The position numbers and the translations under genes are program-made. DNA of 64,000 nucleotides from Olsenella sp. An270 (GTDB lineage: Bacteria; Actinomycetota; Coriobacteriia; Coriobacteriales; Atopobiaceae), in the NCBI RefSeq assembly GCF_002159735.1, contig NZ_NFJF01000005.1, positions 1 through 64,000 on the forward strand, in the 5' to 3' direction. Shown in pieces: positions 24,781 through 33,411 of this stretch (position 1 is the stretch's first letter; the number at the start of each line of letters is the position of its first letter). The notes under the pieces are model-generated. The model made no database searches. It had not been told where the DNA came from and saw only the letters and a list, made by a program, of their open reading frames with translations.

Positions 24781-25341
24781 ATGAACTACGCGAACATCAA
24801 GTACTGCGACATCGCAAACGGGCCGGGCGTGCGCACCACGCTCTTTGTCTCCGGTTGTCGCCTGCACTGCCCTAACTGCTTCAACGAGGAGGCGTGGGAC
24901 TTCGAGGCCGGCGAGCCGTTCACCGACGAGGTGGCCGAGAAGATCATGGACTCGATGGACGTCCCCTACGTGACCGGGCTCACCATCCTCGGCGGCGAGC
25001 CGATGGAGCCCGAGAACCAGCAGGGTCTCGTGGGCTTCCTCGAGGCGGTGCGCGAGCGCTTTGGGAGCGAGAAGTCCATCTGGCTCTTCTCGGGCCACAC
25101 CTGGGACCAGCTGGCCCCCGGCGGCGCCTGGAACCTGGGCGAGGTGACCGACCGTCTGCTCGACACGCTGGACGTGCTCGTGGACGGACCCTTCGTGCAG
25201 GACCTCCACGACATCACGCTGCGCTTCCGCGGCTCCTCCAACCAGCGCCTCATCGACGTACCGGCCACCCTCGAGACGCCGGGAGACGACGTCATCTGGT
25301 GGGAGGACGAGCCGATCTTCGCCACGCACACCATGGAGTGA
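24781..25341 (+). CDS. nrdG: Anaerobic ribonucleotide reductase activating protein
   Basis: Radical SAM activase that installs the glycyl radical on NrdD (186 aa). The cluster motif C-X3-C-X2-C reads SGCRLHCPNCFN near residue 25, and the SAM-binding glycines are in LTILGGEPM near residue 75. Length is normal for the family. It lies 100 bp after nrdD with AGGGGAAC before the ATG. Confidence 0.96.
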   Translation: MNYANIKYCDIANGPGVRTTLFVSGCRLHCPNCFNEEAWDFEAGEPFTDEVAEKIMDSMDVPYVTGLTILGGEPMEPENQQGLVGFLEAVRERFGSEKSIWLFSGHTWDQLAPGGAWNLGEVTDRLLDTLDVLVDGPFVQDLHDITLRFRGSSNQRLIDVPATLETPGDDVIWWEDEPIFATHTME

Positions 25342-25502
25342 GGCCGCCCTGCGGCGCGCCCGCCCCCTCGTCGGCCGCTCGCGGGCGCGAGTGCGCCGCA
25401 CGCGAACTCGTCATCGCGCGGCACTCTGGCCGCGAGCCCGTGAGCTGGGAGTGCAGACTCCTGCACGCCAGCGCGTCGCCTGCTGAAAGCACCCCCTGAT
25501 AA

Positions 25503-25529
25503 CCTCCTTCGCACGACGACCGAAGGAGG
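25503..25529 (+). promoter_or_regulatory. Hairpin occluding the ribosome site of the next gene
   Basis: CCTCCTTCG (25503-25511) pairs perfectly with CGAAGGAGG (25521-25529) around a 9-nt loop. The right arm contains the Shine-Dalgarno of the gene at 25534, so translation may depend on opening this stem. A TGATAACCT sequence just upstream could be a -10 box, in which case the hairpin starts nearly at the 5' end of the transcript. Confidence 0.5.
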
Positions 25530-25533
25530 AGAC

Positions 25534-26232
25534 ATGACCAGGCCCAAGACCGTAGGCGACGTCCTCGAGAGCGCCCGAGCCCCGTTCTCGCACATGAGCG
25601 ACGAGGATGCGCGGCTGTTCTACTCCACGATGAACGCGCTTCTCGTCTTTGCGAACGAGCGGCTGCACGTCGTGGACCCGGAGCTCCTGAGGGAGCGGCC
25701 CGAGAACCCCGACATGCTCTACGAGCATGGCGGTCAGGTCTCCGACGCGCTCTGGCGAAACCGCTGGCTGGTCGAGGACTTCGTGCGCGACAACCCGCTT
25801 GCCGTCTCGGAGCGTCAGCTCGAGACCGCGCGCCCCTGGCGCCACGCCCTGCGCGACATGTTCACCGTGGTGGACGCGGACGAGGACCGCGCGGTCTACA
25901 TGAACCGCGACCGCCTCTTCGTCGTGGGCGCCATGCAGGACCCCGCCGACGCGCACGTCCACCACATCCCCTCGCTCATGCTCCTCACGCTGCTCCCGTT
26001 CAAGGGTGGCATCGTGACCGACGGCAAGACCCTGCACCTCTCACCGAGGCCCGCCTCATGGGCGGTCCCCATGATCTGCGAGCAGGTCGCCGAACTCGCG
26101 GGACGCCGTCCCATCGCCAGCTCCCACCAGCTCATCTCCTACGCGCGCGAGATCCCCGACGACGAGGACCGCCTCACGGAGCGCTTCAGGCGCGTCGTCG
26201 AGCGAGGCTTCGCCAGCGGCGAGCTCGTCTGA
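25534..26232 (+). CDS. Protein of unknown function
   Basis: A 232-aa soluble protein I do not recognise. It lacks signal peptide and membrane helices. The sequence is acidic and Arg-rich, with HVHHIPSLMLLTLLPFKGG near residue 152 as the only strongly hydrophobic block. The start ATG is fixed by AAGGAGGAGA, itself buried in a hairpin. Codon use matches the neighbours, so it is a genuine native gene. It converges on the MalY-type aminotransferase with 15 bp between stops. No function is proposed. Confidence 0.75.
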   Translation: MTRPKTVGDVLESARAPFSHMSDEDARLFYSTMNALLVFANERLHVVDPELLRERPENPDMLYEHGGQVSDALWRNRWLVEDFVRDNPLAVSERQLETARPWRHALRDMFTVVDADEDRAVYMNRDRLFVVGAMQDPADAHVHHIPSLMLLTLLPFKGGIVTDGKTLHLSPRPASWAVPMICEQVAELAGRRPIASSHQLISYAREIPDDEDRLTERFRRVVERGFASGELV

Positions 26233-26247
26233 GGACAACGCGACCGC

Positions 26248-27450
26248 CTAGAAGACGTGCTCCTCGAGACGACCGAAGGCCTCCTGCACGCGGGAGAGCG
26301 GCAGCGCGAGGTTCATGCGGATGTGATGGGGCCCGTTGAAGGCGCGCCCGTCCTGCCAGCACACGCCCACGCGATGGCCCGCGCGCAGGAGGTCTTCGAT
26401 CGAGCGGCCGCTCCTCGCGCAACATTCGCCGCAGTCGAGGAAGAGCATGTAGGTGCCCTCGGGTCGGAAGACGCTCACGCCGGGCAGGCGGTCCTCGATG
26501 AAGTCGCAGGCCCAGTCGACGTTGGCGGCGATCACCTGGTTGAGCTCATCGGCCCAGGCCCGGCCCTCCGGCCCGTAGGCACCGACGAGCGCATGCTGCG
26601 AGAGAACGTTCATGCTGTTGTAGTGCGTCTTGGCGCCCTTGGACGTCACGCGGTCGCGCAGGTAGTCGTTGTAGATGACATGGTAGCTGCCGATGAGGCC
26701 GGCAAGGTTGAAGGTCTTGGACGGCGCGTAGAGCGCAACCGTTCGCTCGCGCGCGTCCTCGGAGACGGACTGCGTGGGGACGTGCGTCATGCCGGGCCGG
26801 ACGATGTCCGACCAGATCTCGTCCGAGATGACGACGCATTCATGCGAGCGGAAGAGCTCCATCGCCCGCTCGATCTCCCAGCGCTCCCACACACGCCCGC
26901 AGGGGTTGTGCGGCGAGCAGAAGATCGCGACGTGGATCCGCTCCTCGGAGAGCCGACGCTCCATGTCCTCGAAGTCCATGCGCCACACGCCCGCATCGTC
27001 GCGCACGAGCGGAGAGTGCACGATCTTGAAGCCATTGTCCTCGAGTGCGTGCGTGAAGCCGATGTAGGTCGGGCTGTGCACGAGCACCGCGTCTCCCGGC
27101 GCCGCGAAGGCCGTGAGGGTGGAGACCACGCCGCCGAGCACCCCGTTCTCGTAGCCGATATGACGCGGCTCGAGGTCACCCACACCCTTGCGATCGCGGT
27201 GCCAGTCGATGATGGCCTGGTAGTAGGCGTCGCTCGGTGAGAAGTACCCAAAGGTCGGGTGCTGGAGGCGCTCCTCGATCGCCCGCGTGATCGAGGGGGC
27301 CACGGGAAAGCTCATGTCGGCGACCCACATGGGGATGGGGTCGAAGCCCGCGTCGGGCGCCGGATAGCCAGAGCCCGGCACGCCGATGGCGTCGAGCGCG
27401 AGCGCATCGTGACCGGCGCGGTCGAGAATCGAGGTGAAGTCGTAGGTCAT
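26248..27450 (-). CDS. MalY/PatB-type aminotransferase (cystathionine beta-lyase-like)
   Basis: PLP enzyme of the MalY/PatB branch (400 aa), often a cysteine-S-conjugate or cystathionine beta-lyase. Key segments are IPMWVADMSFPVAPSI at residue 38, ENGVLGGVVSTLTAF, FCSPHNPCGRVW, the VVISDEIWSDIV aspartate motif and the PLP lysine in YAPSKTFNLAGL near residue 235. The ATG at 27450 follows GAAGGGAACCCC. Sulfur-amino-acid lyase is the likely activity, but MalY also acts as a regulator in E. coli. Confidence 0.9.
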   Translation of the reverse strand: MTYDFTSILDRAGHDALALDAIGVPGSGYPAPDAGFDPIPMWVADMSFPVAPSITRAIEERLQHPTFGYFSPSDAYYQAIIDWHRDRKGVGDLEPRHIGYENGVLGGVVSTLTAFAAPGDAVLVHSPTYIGFTHALEDNGFKIVHSPLVRDDAGVWRMDFEDMERRLSEERIHVAIFCSPHNPCGRVWERWEIERAMELFRSHECVVISDEIWSDIVRPGMTHVPTQSVSEDARERTVALYAPSKTFNLAGLIGSYHVIYNDYLRDRVTSKGAKTHYNSMNVLSQHALVGAYGPEGRAWADELNQVIAANVDWACDFIEDRLPGVSVFRPEGTYMLFLDCGECCARSGRSIEDLLRAGHRVGVCWQDGRAFNGPHHIRMNLALPLSRVQEAFGRLEEHVF

Positions 27451-27765
27451 GGGGTTCCCTTCGTCAGTCGGCCGTGTCGGGGGCATGAGGAGCCGACGCG
27501 CGCATAAAACCGTCGTTCGTGCAACATTCTGCTCTTCTAGAAATCAAAACGGCCGCTCGTGTAGCGTAAATTTCGCCCCATTCTGGGATTAGATTAAATT
27601 GCTTATTTTCTTTCCTGCGAAAACACCGTCGCGGAATCGTCCGAATCCCAAAATGACCGAAAAAGACGCTACACGAGCGACGGTTTTATGCCGGCACCTG
27701 GCCATAATGCTGCACGAGGAGCGATTTAACGCAGACCCGGAGCATCGGCCTACCGAGGGGGAGCC
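27451..27765. other. Divergent promoter region with nested palindromes
   Basis: A 315-bp AT-richer gap between the divergent malY-like and VOC genes, with no gene. It contains at least four related sites and three nested inverted repeats described separately. It presumably holds both promoters; boxes were not assigned with confidence. Confidence 0.6.
27503..27717. repeat. Nested inverted repeats with four related sites
   Basis: Perfect arms CATAAAACCGTCG (27503-27515) and CGACGGTTTTATG (27678-27690). Perfect arms CGCTCGTGTAGCGT (27554-27567) and ACGCTACACGAGCG (27666-27679). Near-perfect arms at 27580-27590 and 27643-27653. A motif TCGTGYARCRT occurs at 27517 and 27557, and inverted at 27666 and 27707, spaced 40 and 41 bp within each pair. 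The layout suggests cooperative regulator binding. Confidence 0.7.
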
Positions 27766-28149
27766 ATGAGAGTCGAACACGTCGCGCTCTACGTCAACGA
27801 TCTCGAAGGGGCACGGGACTTCTTCGTTCGTTTCTTCGGCGCCGTCGCCAACGACGGCTACCACAACCCTCGCACGGACTTCCGCTCCTACTTCCTGACC
27901 TTCGACGATGGGGCGAGGCTCGAGGTCATGACCAAGCCCAGCATGACCGACGCCGCGAAGGACCTCGCGAGAACCGGCTGGGCACACCTCGCGTTCTCGG
28001 TCGGCTCCGAGGCAGAGGTCGACCGGCTCACGTCAGAGCTCGCCTCGGCAGGCTACGAGGTCGTGAGCGGACCACGCACCACGGGAGACGGCTACCACGA
28101 GAGCTGCGTCCTCGGCCCCGAGCACAACCAGATCGAGATCACCGTCTAG
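27766..28149 (+). CDS. VOC/glyoxalase-fold protein
   Basis: Small vicinal-oxygen-chelate protein (127 aa) with two beta-alpha-beta-beta-beta repeats. Putative metal ligands are His5 (VEHVALYV), a Glu in RLEVM near residue 53, His in WAHLAFSV near residue 74 and Glu in NQIEIT near residue 124, so a metal site is plausible. It could be a lyase or a binding protein; the substrate is unknown. It is divergent from the malY-like gene and shares its complex promoter region, hinting at common control. Confidence 0.85.
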   Translation: MRVEHVALYVNDLEGARDFFVRFFGAVANDGYHNPRTDFRSYFLTFDDGARLEVMTKPSMTDAAKDLARTGWAHLAFSVGSEAEVDRLTSELASAGYEVVSGPRTTGDGYHESCVLGPEHNQIEITV

Positions 28150-29276
28150 CCCAGAGCCTCCACGATCTTGTCACCCATCGCGGCGGTGCCGAGGACCCTG
28201 TCCTCCGGCGTGCCCTCGTCGGCGATGTCCACGGTGCGCCAGCCCTCGTCGAGCACACGCGTGACCGCGGCGGCCAGCTCGTCGGCGGCGTCGTCCATAC
28301 CAAAGCTGTAGCGGAGCATGAGCTCCACGGAGAGTATCTGCGCGATCGGGTTGGCGATGCCCTGGCCTGCGATGTCCGGCGCCGATCCGTGGCTCGGCTC
28401 GTAGAGGGCGGTGCCGTCGCCCAGGCTCGCGGAGGCGAGCATGCCGAGCGAGCCCGTGAGCATGGAGGCCTCGTCGGAGAGGATGTCGCCGAAGGTATTC
28501 TCGGTCACGAGCACGTCGAACTGCGCCGGGTTGGCGATGAGCTGCATCGCCGCGTTGTCCACGTACATGTCCTCGAGACGCACGTCGGGGTACTCGGCCG
28601 CGATGTTGTGCGCGACCTCGCGCCACATGCGGGAGGTGTCGAGCACGTTGGCCTTGTCCACGGAGTGCACCACGCCCCTGCGGCGGCGTGCCGCGTCGAA
28701 GGCCCAGCGCACCACGCGGTCGACCTCGTACTCGGAGTACTCCAGGATGTCGCGCGCGTACTCGCCGCGGGTGCCGCCCACGCCGGCCCCCTCGACGCCC
28801 ATCATGCGCTCGTGGCCGCCGAAGTAGAGGCCGCCCGTGAGCTCGCGGACGATGAGCAGGTCAACGCCCGAGAGCACCTCGCGCTTGAGCGTGGAGGCAT
28901 CGATCAGCGCGTCGAACATGCGCACCGGGCGCAGGTTGAGGTAGAGGCCCAGCTCCTTGCGGATGGCGAGGAGCCCCTGCTCCGGGCGCACGGCGCCCAC
29001 GCGCGTGTCGGTCCACTTGGGACCGCCCACCGCGGCGAGCAGGACGGCGTCGGCCGCCTTCGCGGCCTCGAGCGTCTCGGGCGGCAGCGCCGAGACGGGG
29101 CCACCCGCGGCCTCGGTGGCGTCGATCGCCGCGCCACCGATCAGGTGGTCCTCGCAGACAAACTCGACGTCGTGCCTCTCGCCCAGCGCCGCGAGGACCT
29201 TCTTGCCCTCGGCGATGATCTCGGGGCCGATGCCGTCACCCGGCAGGGTGCAGACGCGATAGGTCACAGACGCCAT
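28146..29276 (-). CDS. leuB: 3-isopropylmalate dehydrogenase
   Basis: NAD-dependent oxidative decarboxylase of leucine biosynthesis (376 aa). Seen are LPGDGIGPEI at the N-terminus, LLAAVGGPKW, the NLRPVRMF substrate segment, RELTGGLYFGG, VDKANVLDTSRMWRE and the nicotinamide-site YEPSHGSAPDIAGQGIANP near residue 295. It begins one base after the leuD stop (TAGCATG). A nearby stop-to-stop overlap with the VOC gene (4 bp, convergent) leaves no room for a separate terminator. Confidence 0.96.
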   Translation of the reverse strand: MASVTYRVCTLPGDGIGPEIIAEGKKVLAALGERHDVEFVCEDHLIGGAAIDATEAAGGPVSALPPETLEAAKAADAVLLAAVGGPKWTDTRVGAVRPEQGLLAIRKELGLYLNLRPVRMFDALIDASTLKREVLSGVDLLIVRELTGGLYFGGHERMMGVEGAGVGGTRGEYARDILEYSEYEVDRVVRWAFDAARRRRGVVHSVDKANVLDTSRMWREVAHNIAAEYPDVRLEDMYVDNAAMQLIANPAQFDVLVTENTFGDILSDEASMLTGSLGMLASASLGDGTALYEPSHGSAPDIAGQGIANPIAQILSVELMLRYSFGMDDAADELAAAVTRVLDEGWRTVDIADEGTPEDRVLGTAAMGDKIVEALG

Positions 29277-29277
29277 G

Positions 29278-29784
29278 CTAGTTACCGCCCTTCTCGGCCA
29301 TCACGCGCTTGGTGCGCGCGACGAGGCCGCCGTCGTTGATGATCTCCTGGATGAACGGCGGGAACGGCTGCGCCTGGAAGACGGCGCCCGTGGTCTCGTC
29401 GGTGATGGTGCCGGTATCGGCGTCCACGGAGACGACGTCGCCGTCGGAGATGGCCTCGGCGGCCTCGGGGCACTCGAGGATGGGAAGGCCCATGTTGATC
29501 GAGTTGCGGTAGAAGATGCGCGCGAAGCTCTTGGCGATGACGCAGGAGACGCCGGCGGCCTTGATGGCCACGGGGGCGTGCTCGCGGGAGGAGCCGCAGC
29601 CAAAGTTCTCGTCGGCCACCACGATGTCACCGGGCTTCACGCGGCTCACGAACGTGGGGTCGAGGTCCTCGAGGCAGTGCTTGGCGAGCTCGGCCGGGTC
29701 CGACGTGTTGAGGTAGCGCGCCGGAATGATGACGTCGGTGTCGATGTCGCGCCCGTAGCGGAAGACGGTTCCCTTGAACTGCAT
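29278..29784 (-). CDS. leuD: 3-isopropylmalate dehydratase small subunit
   Basis: Small, swivel-domain subunit of isopropylmalate isomerase (168 aa). Signatures are [15 protein letters not shown] and [21 protein letters not shown], with the [10 protein letters not shown] segment. Length fits the short LeuD class that pairs with a 420-aa LeuC. The ATG at 29784 follows AGAAAGGGACG. It is separated from its partner leuC by about 3.7 kb containing a sugar isomerase and kinase. Confidence 0.95.
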   Translation of the reverse strand: MQFKGTVFRYGRDIDTDVIIPARYLNTSDPAELAKHCLEDLDPTFVSRVKPGDIVVADENFGCGSSREHAPVAIKAAGVSCVIAKSFARIFYRNSINMGLPILECPEAAEAISDGDVVSVDADTGTITDETTGAVFQAQPFPPFIQEIINDGGLVARTKRVMAEKGGN

Positions 29785-29812
29785 CGTCGTCCCTTTCTGT
29801 ACGCTCCTGGTG

Positions 29813-29881
29813 CCGCCGGGACCATCCCCGTGCTCAAACAGTTTGCGGCGCAAAAACTGCGCGCGGGAATGGTCCCGGCGG
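29813..29881 (-). promoter_or_regulatory. Long hairpin in the leuD leader
   Basis: Arms 29813-29830 and 29864-29881 pair at 17 of 18 positions (CCGCCGGGACCATCCCCG on the plus strand). A second stem lies inside the loop (CAGTTTGC with GCAAAAACTG). It ends about 29 bp before the leuD ATG, so it would form in the 5' leader and could affect leuDB expression, or be another dispersed palindrome. Confidence 0.55.
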
Positions 29882-30005
29882 CTCGTGGTCGAGAAGAACA
29901 TGCCGTTGGGAGGGAACCGTCTGACGCGGCTCGCGCCATGCGGGTCCCGCCCCTCTTCGTTGGCGCCATTCTAGCGTCGGGACCGGGGAGCTCTTACGTA
30001 AAGGG

Positions 30006-30051
30006 GGACGGGTTCTTCGAGCATTAACGGAACTGCTCTCAGAACCCGTCC
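30006..30051 (-). terminator. Hairpin downstream of the isomerase gene
   Basis: GGACGGGTTCT (30006-30016) and AGAACCCGTCC (30041-30051) are perfect 11-bp complements with a 24-nt loop, 30 bp after the stop of the minus-strand isomerase gene. No strong U-tract follows. Confidence 0.5.
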
Positions 30052-30081
30052 GAAGGGTCGGGCTATGTCAGCGGCACGTGC

Positions 30082-31584
30082 CTACGCGAAGGGGTTCTCC
30101 GTGGGGTACGGGAGGCTCTTGGGCTGGTTGTAGGCGATGTCCTCGACGCCGAGGAAGCGCAGGGCGTCAAAGAGGACGCGACCGCAGTGGTTGAAGGCAA
30201 CCGCGCCGTGGTGCGGGTAGCGCTTCTGGATGAGGACGTGGCGATAGAAGCGGCCCATCTCCGGGATGGCAAAGACGCCGCGGCCACCGAAGGAGCAGGT
30301 CGTGACCGGCAGGACCTCGCCCTCGGCGACGTAGCTGCGCAGGACGCCGTCGGAGTCGCACTGCAGGCGGTAGAACGTGATCTCGCTCGGGGCGATGTCG
30401 GCCTCGAGGGTGCCGCGGGTGAAGTCCGGGTCGGAGCCGGCGGGCTCGAGCAGGCGGTGCTGGATGAGCTGGTACTTGACCGCGCGGTCGGCGCAGAGCT
30501 TGCAGCTCGGGGTGTTGCCGCAGTGGAAGCCCATGAAGGTGTCCGTGAGCTTCCAGTCGTGCTCGAACTTGCCGGCGATCTGCTCCTCGTAGAGGGAGGC
30601 GGGCACGGAGTTGTTGATGTCGAGCAGGGTCACGGTGTCGTCGGAGGCGCACATGCCGATGTACTCGGAGAGGGCGCCGTAGATGTCGACCTCGCAGGCC
30701 ACGGGGATGCCGCGGGTGGCGAGGCGGGAGTTCACGAAGCACGGCTCGAAGCCAAACTCCTCCGGGAACGCCGGCCAGCACTTGTCGGCGAAGGCCACGT
30801 ACTTGCGGGCGCCCTTGTGCTGCTCGGCCCAGTCGAGCAGGGTGAGCTCGAACTGCGCCATGCGCTCGAGGAGGTCGGGGTAGTAGTTGCCCTCGCCCAT
30901 CTCGGCGGCCATGTCGGCGCAGACGTCGGCGATGCGCGGGTCGTTCGCGTGCGCCTTGTAGGCGACGAGCAGGTCGAGCTCGGAGTTCTCCTCGATCTCA
31001 ACGCCGATCTGGTAGAGGCCCTTGATCGGGGCGTTGCAGGCGAAGAAGTCCTGCGGGCGCGGGCCAAAGGTGATGATCTTGAGGTTGCGCACGCCGATGA
31101 CCACGCGGGCCACGGGCACGAAGTCCTTGATCATCTGGGCGACCTCGGCGGCGGTGCCCACCGGGTAGGCGGGGATGTGGGCGGCGAGGTGACGCATGCC
31201 CAGGTTGTAGCTGCAGTTGAGCATGCCGCAGTAGGCGTCGCCGCGACCGTTCACGAGGTCGCCGTCGCCCTCGGCGGCGGCCACGCACATCGCGGGGCCG
31301 TCGAACTTCTGGACGAGCAGGGTCTCCGGGGTCTCGGGGCCAAAGTTGCCGAGGAACACGACAAGCGCGTTGGCGCCCGCGGCGACGGCCTCGGCGAGGG
31401 CCGGCTCGACGTCGGCCTCGGACTCGACGGTCTTCTTGACCTCAACGGCGTCGATGCCGAGCTCAGCCACGGCGGCGGCTACGGCGGCGCGACGGCGCTC
31501 GGAGAGCTCGATCGGGAAGCAGTCGCGGGAGACGGCGACAATGCCGAGCTTCACGTCGGGGATGTTGGGTGACTTGAGTGCCAT
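30082..31584 (-). CDS. L-fucose/L-arabinose isomerase family protein
   Basis: Sugar isomerase-like enzyme (500 aa) of the fucose/arabinose isomerase fold. Visible are VVFLGNFGPETPETLLVQKF near residue 95, KCWPAFPEEFGFEPC near residue 270, and the metal-ligand region GFHCGNTPSC near residue 350 with a closing HHGAVAF near residue 470. Together with the adjacent FGGY kinase it suggests a ketose-forming and phosphorylating pair for an uncommon sugar. The true substrate cannot be named. The upstream gap holds palindromes typical of a LacI-type repressor. Confidence 0.8.
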   Translation of the reverse strand: MALKSPNIPDVKLGIVAVSRDCFPIELSERRRAAVAAAVAELGIDAVEVKKTVESEADVEPALAEAVAAGANALVVFLGNFGPETPETLLVQKFDGPAMCVAAAEGDGDLVNGRGDAYCGMLNCSYNLGMRHLAAHIPAYPVGTAAEVAQMIKDFVPVARVVIGVRNLKIITFGPRPQDFFACNAPIKGLYQIGVEIEENSELDLLVAYKAHANDPRIADVCADMAAEMGEGNYYPDLLERMAQFELTLLDWAEQHKGARKYVAFADKCWPAFPEEFGFEPCFVNSRLATRGIPVACEVDIYGALSEYIGMCASDDTVTLLDINNSVPASLYEEQIAGKFEHDWKLTDTFMGFHCGNTPSCKLCADRAVKYQLIQHRLLEPAGSDPDFTRGTLEADIAPSEITFYRLQCDSDGVLRSYVAEGEVLPVTTCSFGGRGVFAIPEMGRFYRHVLIQKRYPHHGAVAFNHCGRVLFDALRFLGVEDIAYNQPKSLPYPTENPFA

Positions 31585-31652
31585 GCTTGCTCCTCTCCTT
31601 CGGGCGCGGACGTTCCGCGTCCCATGGTTCTCCTCATAGGTACGCTAGTACG

Positions 31653-31758
31653 GGCACGCGTTTAAAAAACGTTTACTGCCAAGCTATTCCGCGAACGGTA
31701 GATTTTCTCTCGGCGACGGTACAACGTCGAGAAATGTGTCCCTAAACGTTTATAAACA
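31653..31758. promoter_or_regulatory. Candidate LacI-type operators upstream of the sugar isomerase
   Basis: TAAACGTTTA at 31743-31752 is a perfect palindrome and is embedded in ACGTTTATAAAC. About 80 bp closer to the isomerase start, GCGTTTAAAAAACGTTTAC repeats the same AACGTTT half-sites. Central CG palindromes of this type are used by LacI/GalR-family repressors. No such regulator is encoded in the window. Confidence 0.4.
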
Positions 31759-31804
31759 AAAGGCAAACGACCAGCAGAACAGCAGCCGAGAAGGACGTGC
31801 CGCC

Positions 31805-33289
31805 TCACTCGCCGCCGGCGACCTCGGCAAAGCTCCCTCGCAGTGCCGGGTACATCCCGCGCCACACCTGGTAGCGTCGGTCGTAGGCGGACGCGAGGTC
31901 GGGGTTGGGCGTCACGCGCTCCCGCTCGGAGACGATCGAGCCGGCGCACGACGCCACGGAGTCGTAGGCGCCCGCCGCGACCGCGGCGAGCATGGCCCCG
32001 CCGTAGCCCGGGCCCTGCTCCGTCGCGGGCAGGACCAGCTCGATGCCCAGGATGTCGGCGAGCATCCGCAGCCACACGGCACTTCTCGCCCCGCCGCCGC
32101 AGACCGTCGAGGACGAGACGTCCACGCCCAGCGAGCGCGCAATCTCCACCGAGTCGCGCACGGCGAAGGCCACGCCCTCCAGCACCGCGCGCGTGAGGTC
32201 GGAGCGCGTGGTGGACATGCTCATGCCCACGAGGGCGCCGCGAGCGGACACGTCGTTGTGCGGCGTGCGCTCGCCCATGAGGTAGGGCAGGAAGTACGGG
32301 AGCGAGGGGTCGGCGGAGCGCACGTCGATGTTGGCCTGCTCGGCCGCCATGTCGTCCGCGCCCAGCACGTCGTTCACCCACCAGGCGTTGCAGCTCGCCG
32401 CCGAGAGGATGCAGCCCATCAGGTGCCAGGCGCCGTCGGCGTGGCAGAAGGAGTGGATGCGGTCGCCCACGCCCGCGGCGAAGTCGGTCGTGGGGATGAA
32501 GACGGTGCCCGACGTGCCGAGGCTGATGTTCATCGTGCCCGCTCCCACGGCGCCCGTACCCACGGCCGCGGCGGCGTTGTCGCCCGCGCCGGCGGCGACG
32601 ACCACGCCGGCGGGTAGCCCCAGCTCGGCGGCGACCTCGGGCAGCAGCGTGCCGATGGCCTCGTAGCTCTCGTGGACCTCGGGCATCTGCGAGGCCGTGA
32701 GCCCGCAGAGCGCGAGCATCTCCTCGCTCCACGTGCGACGTGCCACGTCGAAGAGCAGCGTGCCCGAGGCGTCGGAGACGTCGGTGGCATAGACGCCCGT
32801 GAGCCGGTGGTTCAGGTAGTCCTTGGGCAGCATGACGTGGGCGACGCGCGAGAAGAGCTCGGGCTCCTCGTCGCGCATCCACAGCACCTTGGGAGCCGTG
32901 AAGCCCGCGTAGGCGATGTTGCCGGTGAGCTCGAGCAGCCGAGAAGTGCCGACGGTCTCGTTGAGGTAGCGCACCTGCTCGACCGTGCGACCGTCGTTCC
33001 AGAGGATGGCGGGGCGGATGACCTCGTCCTTCTCGTCCAGGGCGACGAGGCCGTGCATCTGACCGCCGCAGCCGATGCCGGCGACCTGGGCGGCGTCGAA
33101 CCCGGAGAGCAGCTCCGGCACGCCCTCGCGCACCGCGCGCCACCAGTCCGCGGGGTCCTGCTGGCTCCAGCCGGGACGCGGGAACTCGACGTCATAGGAC
33201 CTGCTCGTGATATTGAGGATCTCGCCCCGCTCGTCCATGAGCAGGAACTTGCAGGCGGACGTACCCAGATCGACGCCAATGAAGTACAT
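31805..33289 (-). CDS. FGGY-family carbohydrate kinase (xylulokinase-like)
   Basis: Sugar kinase (494 aa). The N-terminal nucleotide loop is FIGVDLGTSACKFLLMDERG, with the substrate motif GIGCGGQMHGLVALD near residue 75 and AILWNDGRT. The catalytic aspartate is in AAGAGDNAAAAVGTGA near residue 235, and the C-terminal FGGY-type segment is CGGGARSAVWLRMLADILG. It most resembles D-xylulokinase. It lies upstream of the isomerase with a 220-bp gap containing operator-like palindromes, so the two may be separately transcribed. Confidence 0.9.
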   Translation of the reverse strand: MYFIGVDLGTSACKFLLMDERGEILNITSRSYDVEFPRPGWSQQDPADWWRAVREGVPELLSGFDAAQVAGIGCGGQMHGLVALDEKDEVIRPAILWNDGRTVEQVRYLNETVGTSRLLELTGNIAYAGFTAPKVLWMRDEEPELFSRVAHVMLPKDYLNHRLTGVYATDVSDASGTLLFDVARRTWSEEMLALCGLTASQMPEVHESYEAIGTLLPEVAAELGLPAGVVVAAGAGDNAAAAVGTGAVGAGTMNISLGTSGTVFIPTTDFAAGVGDRIHSFCHADGAWHLMGCILSAASCNAWWVNDVLGADDMAAEQANIDVRSADPSLPYFLPYLMGERTPHNDVSARGALVGMSMSTTRSDLTRAVLEGVAFAVRDSVEIARSLGVDVSSSTVCGGGARSAVWLRMLADILGIELVLPATEQGPGYGGAMLAAVAAGAYDSVASCAGSIVSERERVTPNPDLASAYDRRYQVWRGMYPALRGSFAEVAGGE

Positions 33290-33411
33290 GGCCCCTCCCT
33301 TGCGCCAAGGTTCTTCTCGCCACCATTATGCGCCCTCTCGGTACGAGTCGCACACCGGCGACGAGCCGCCGTCGTGGGCCATGTTGCCGGGCGTCCACTC
33401 GACACGCAAAA

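Larger units (their letters stand above)
29785..30081. other. leuD upstream region with two hairpins
   Basis: A 297-bp gap upstream of leuD. It holds a long hairpin next to leuD (29813-29881) and the probable terminator of the isomerase gene (30006-30051). No T-box or leucine-rich leader peptide was found here, in contrast to leuA. Confidence 0.5.
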
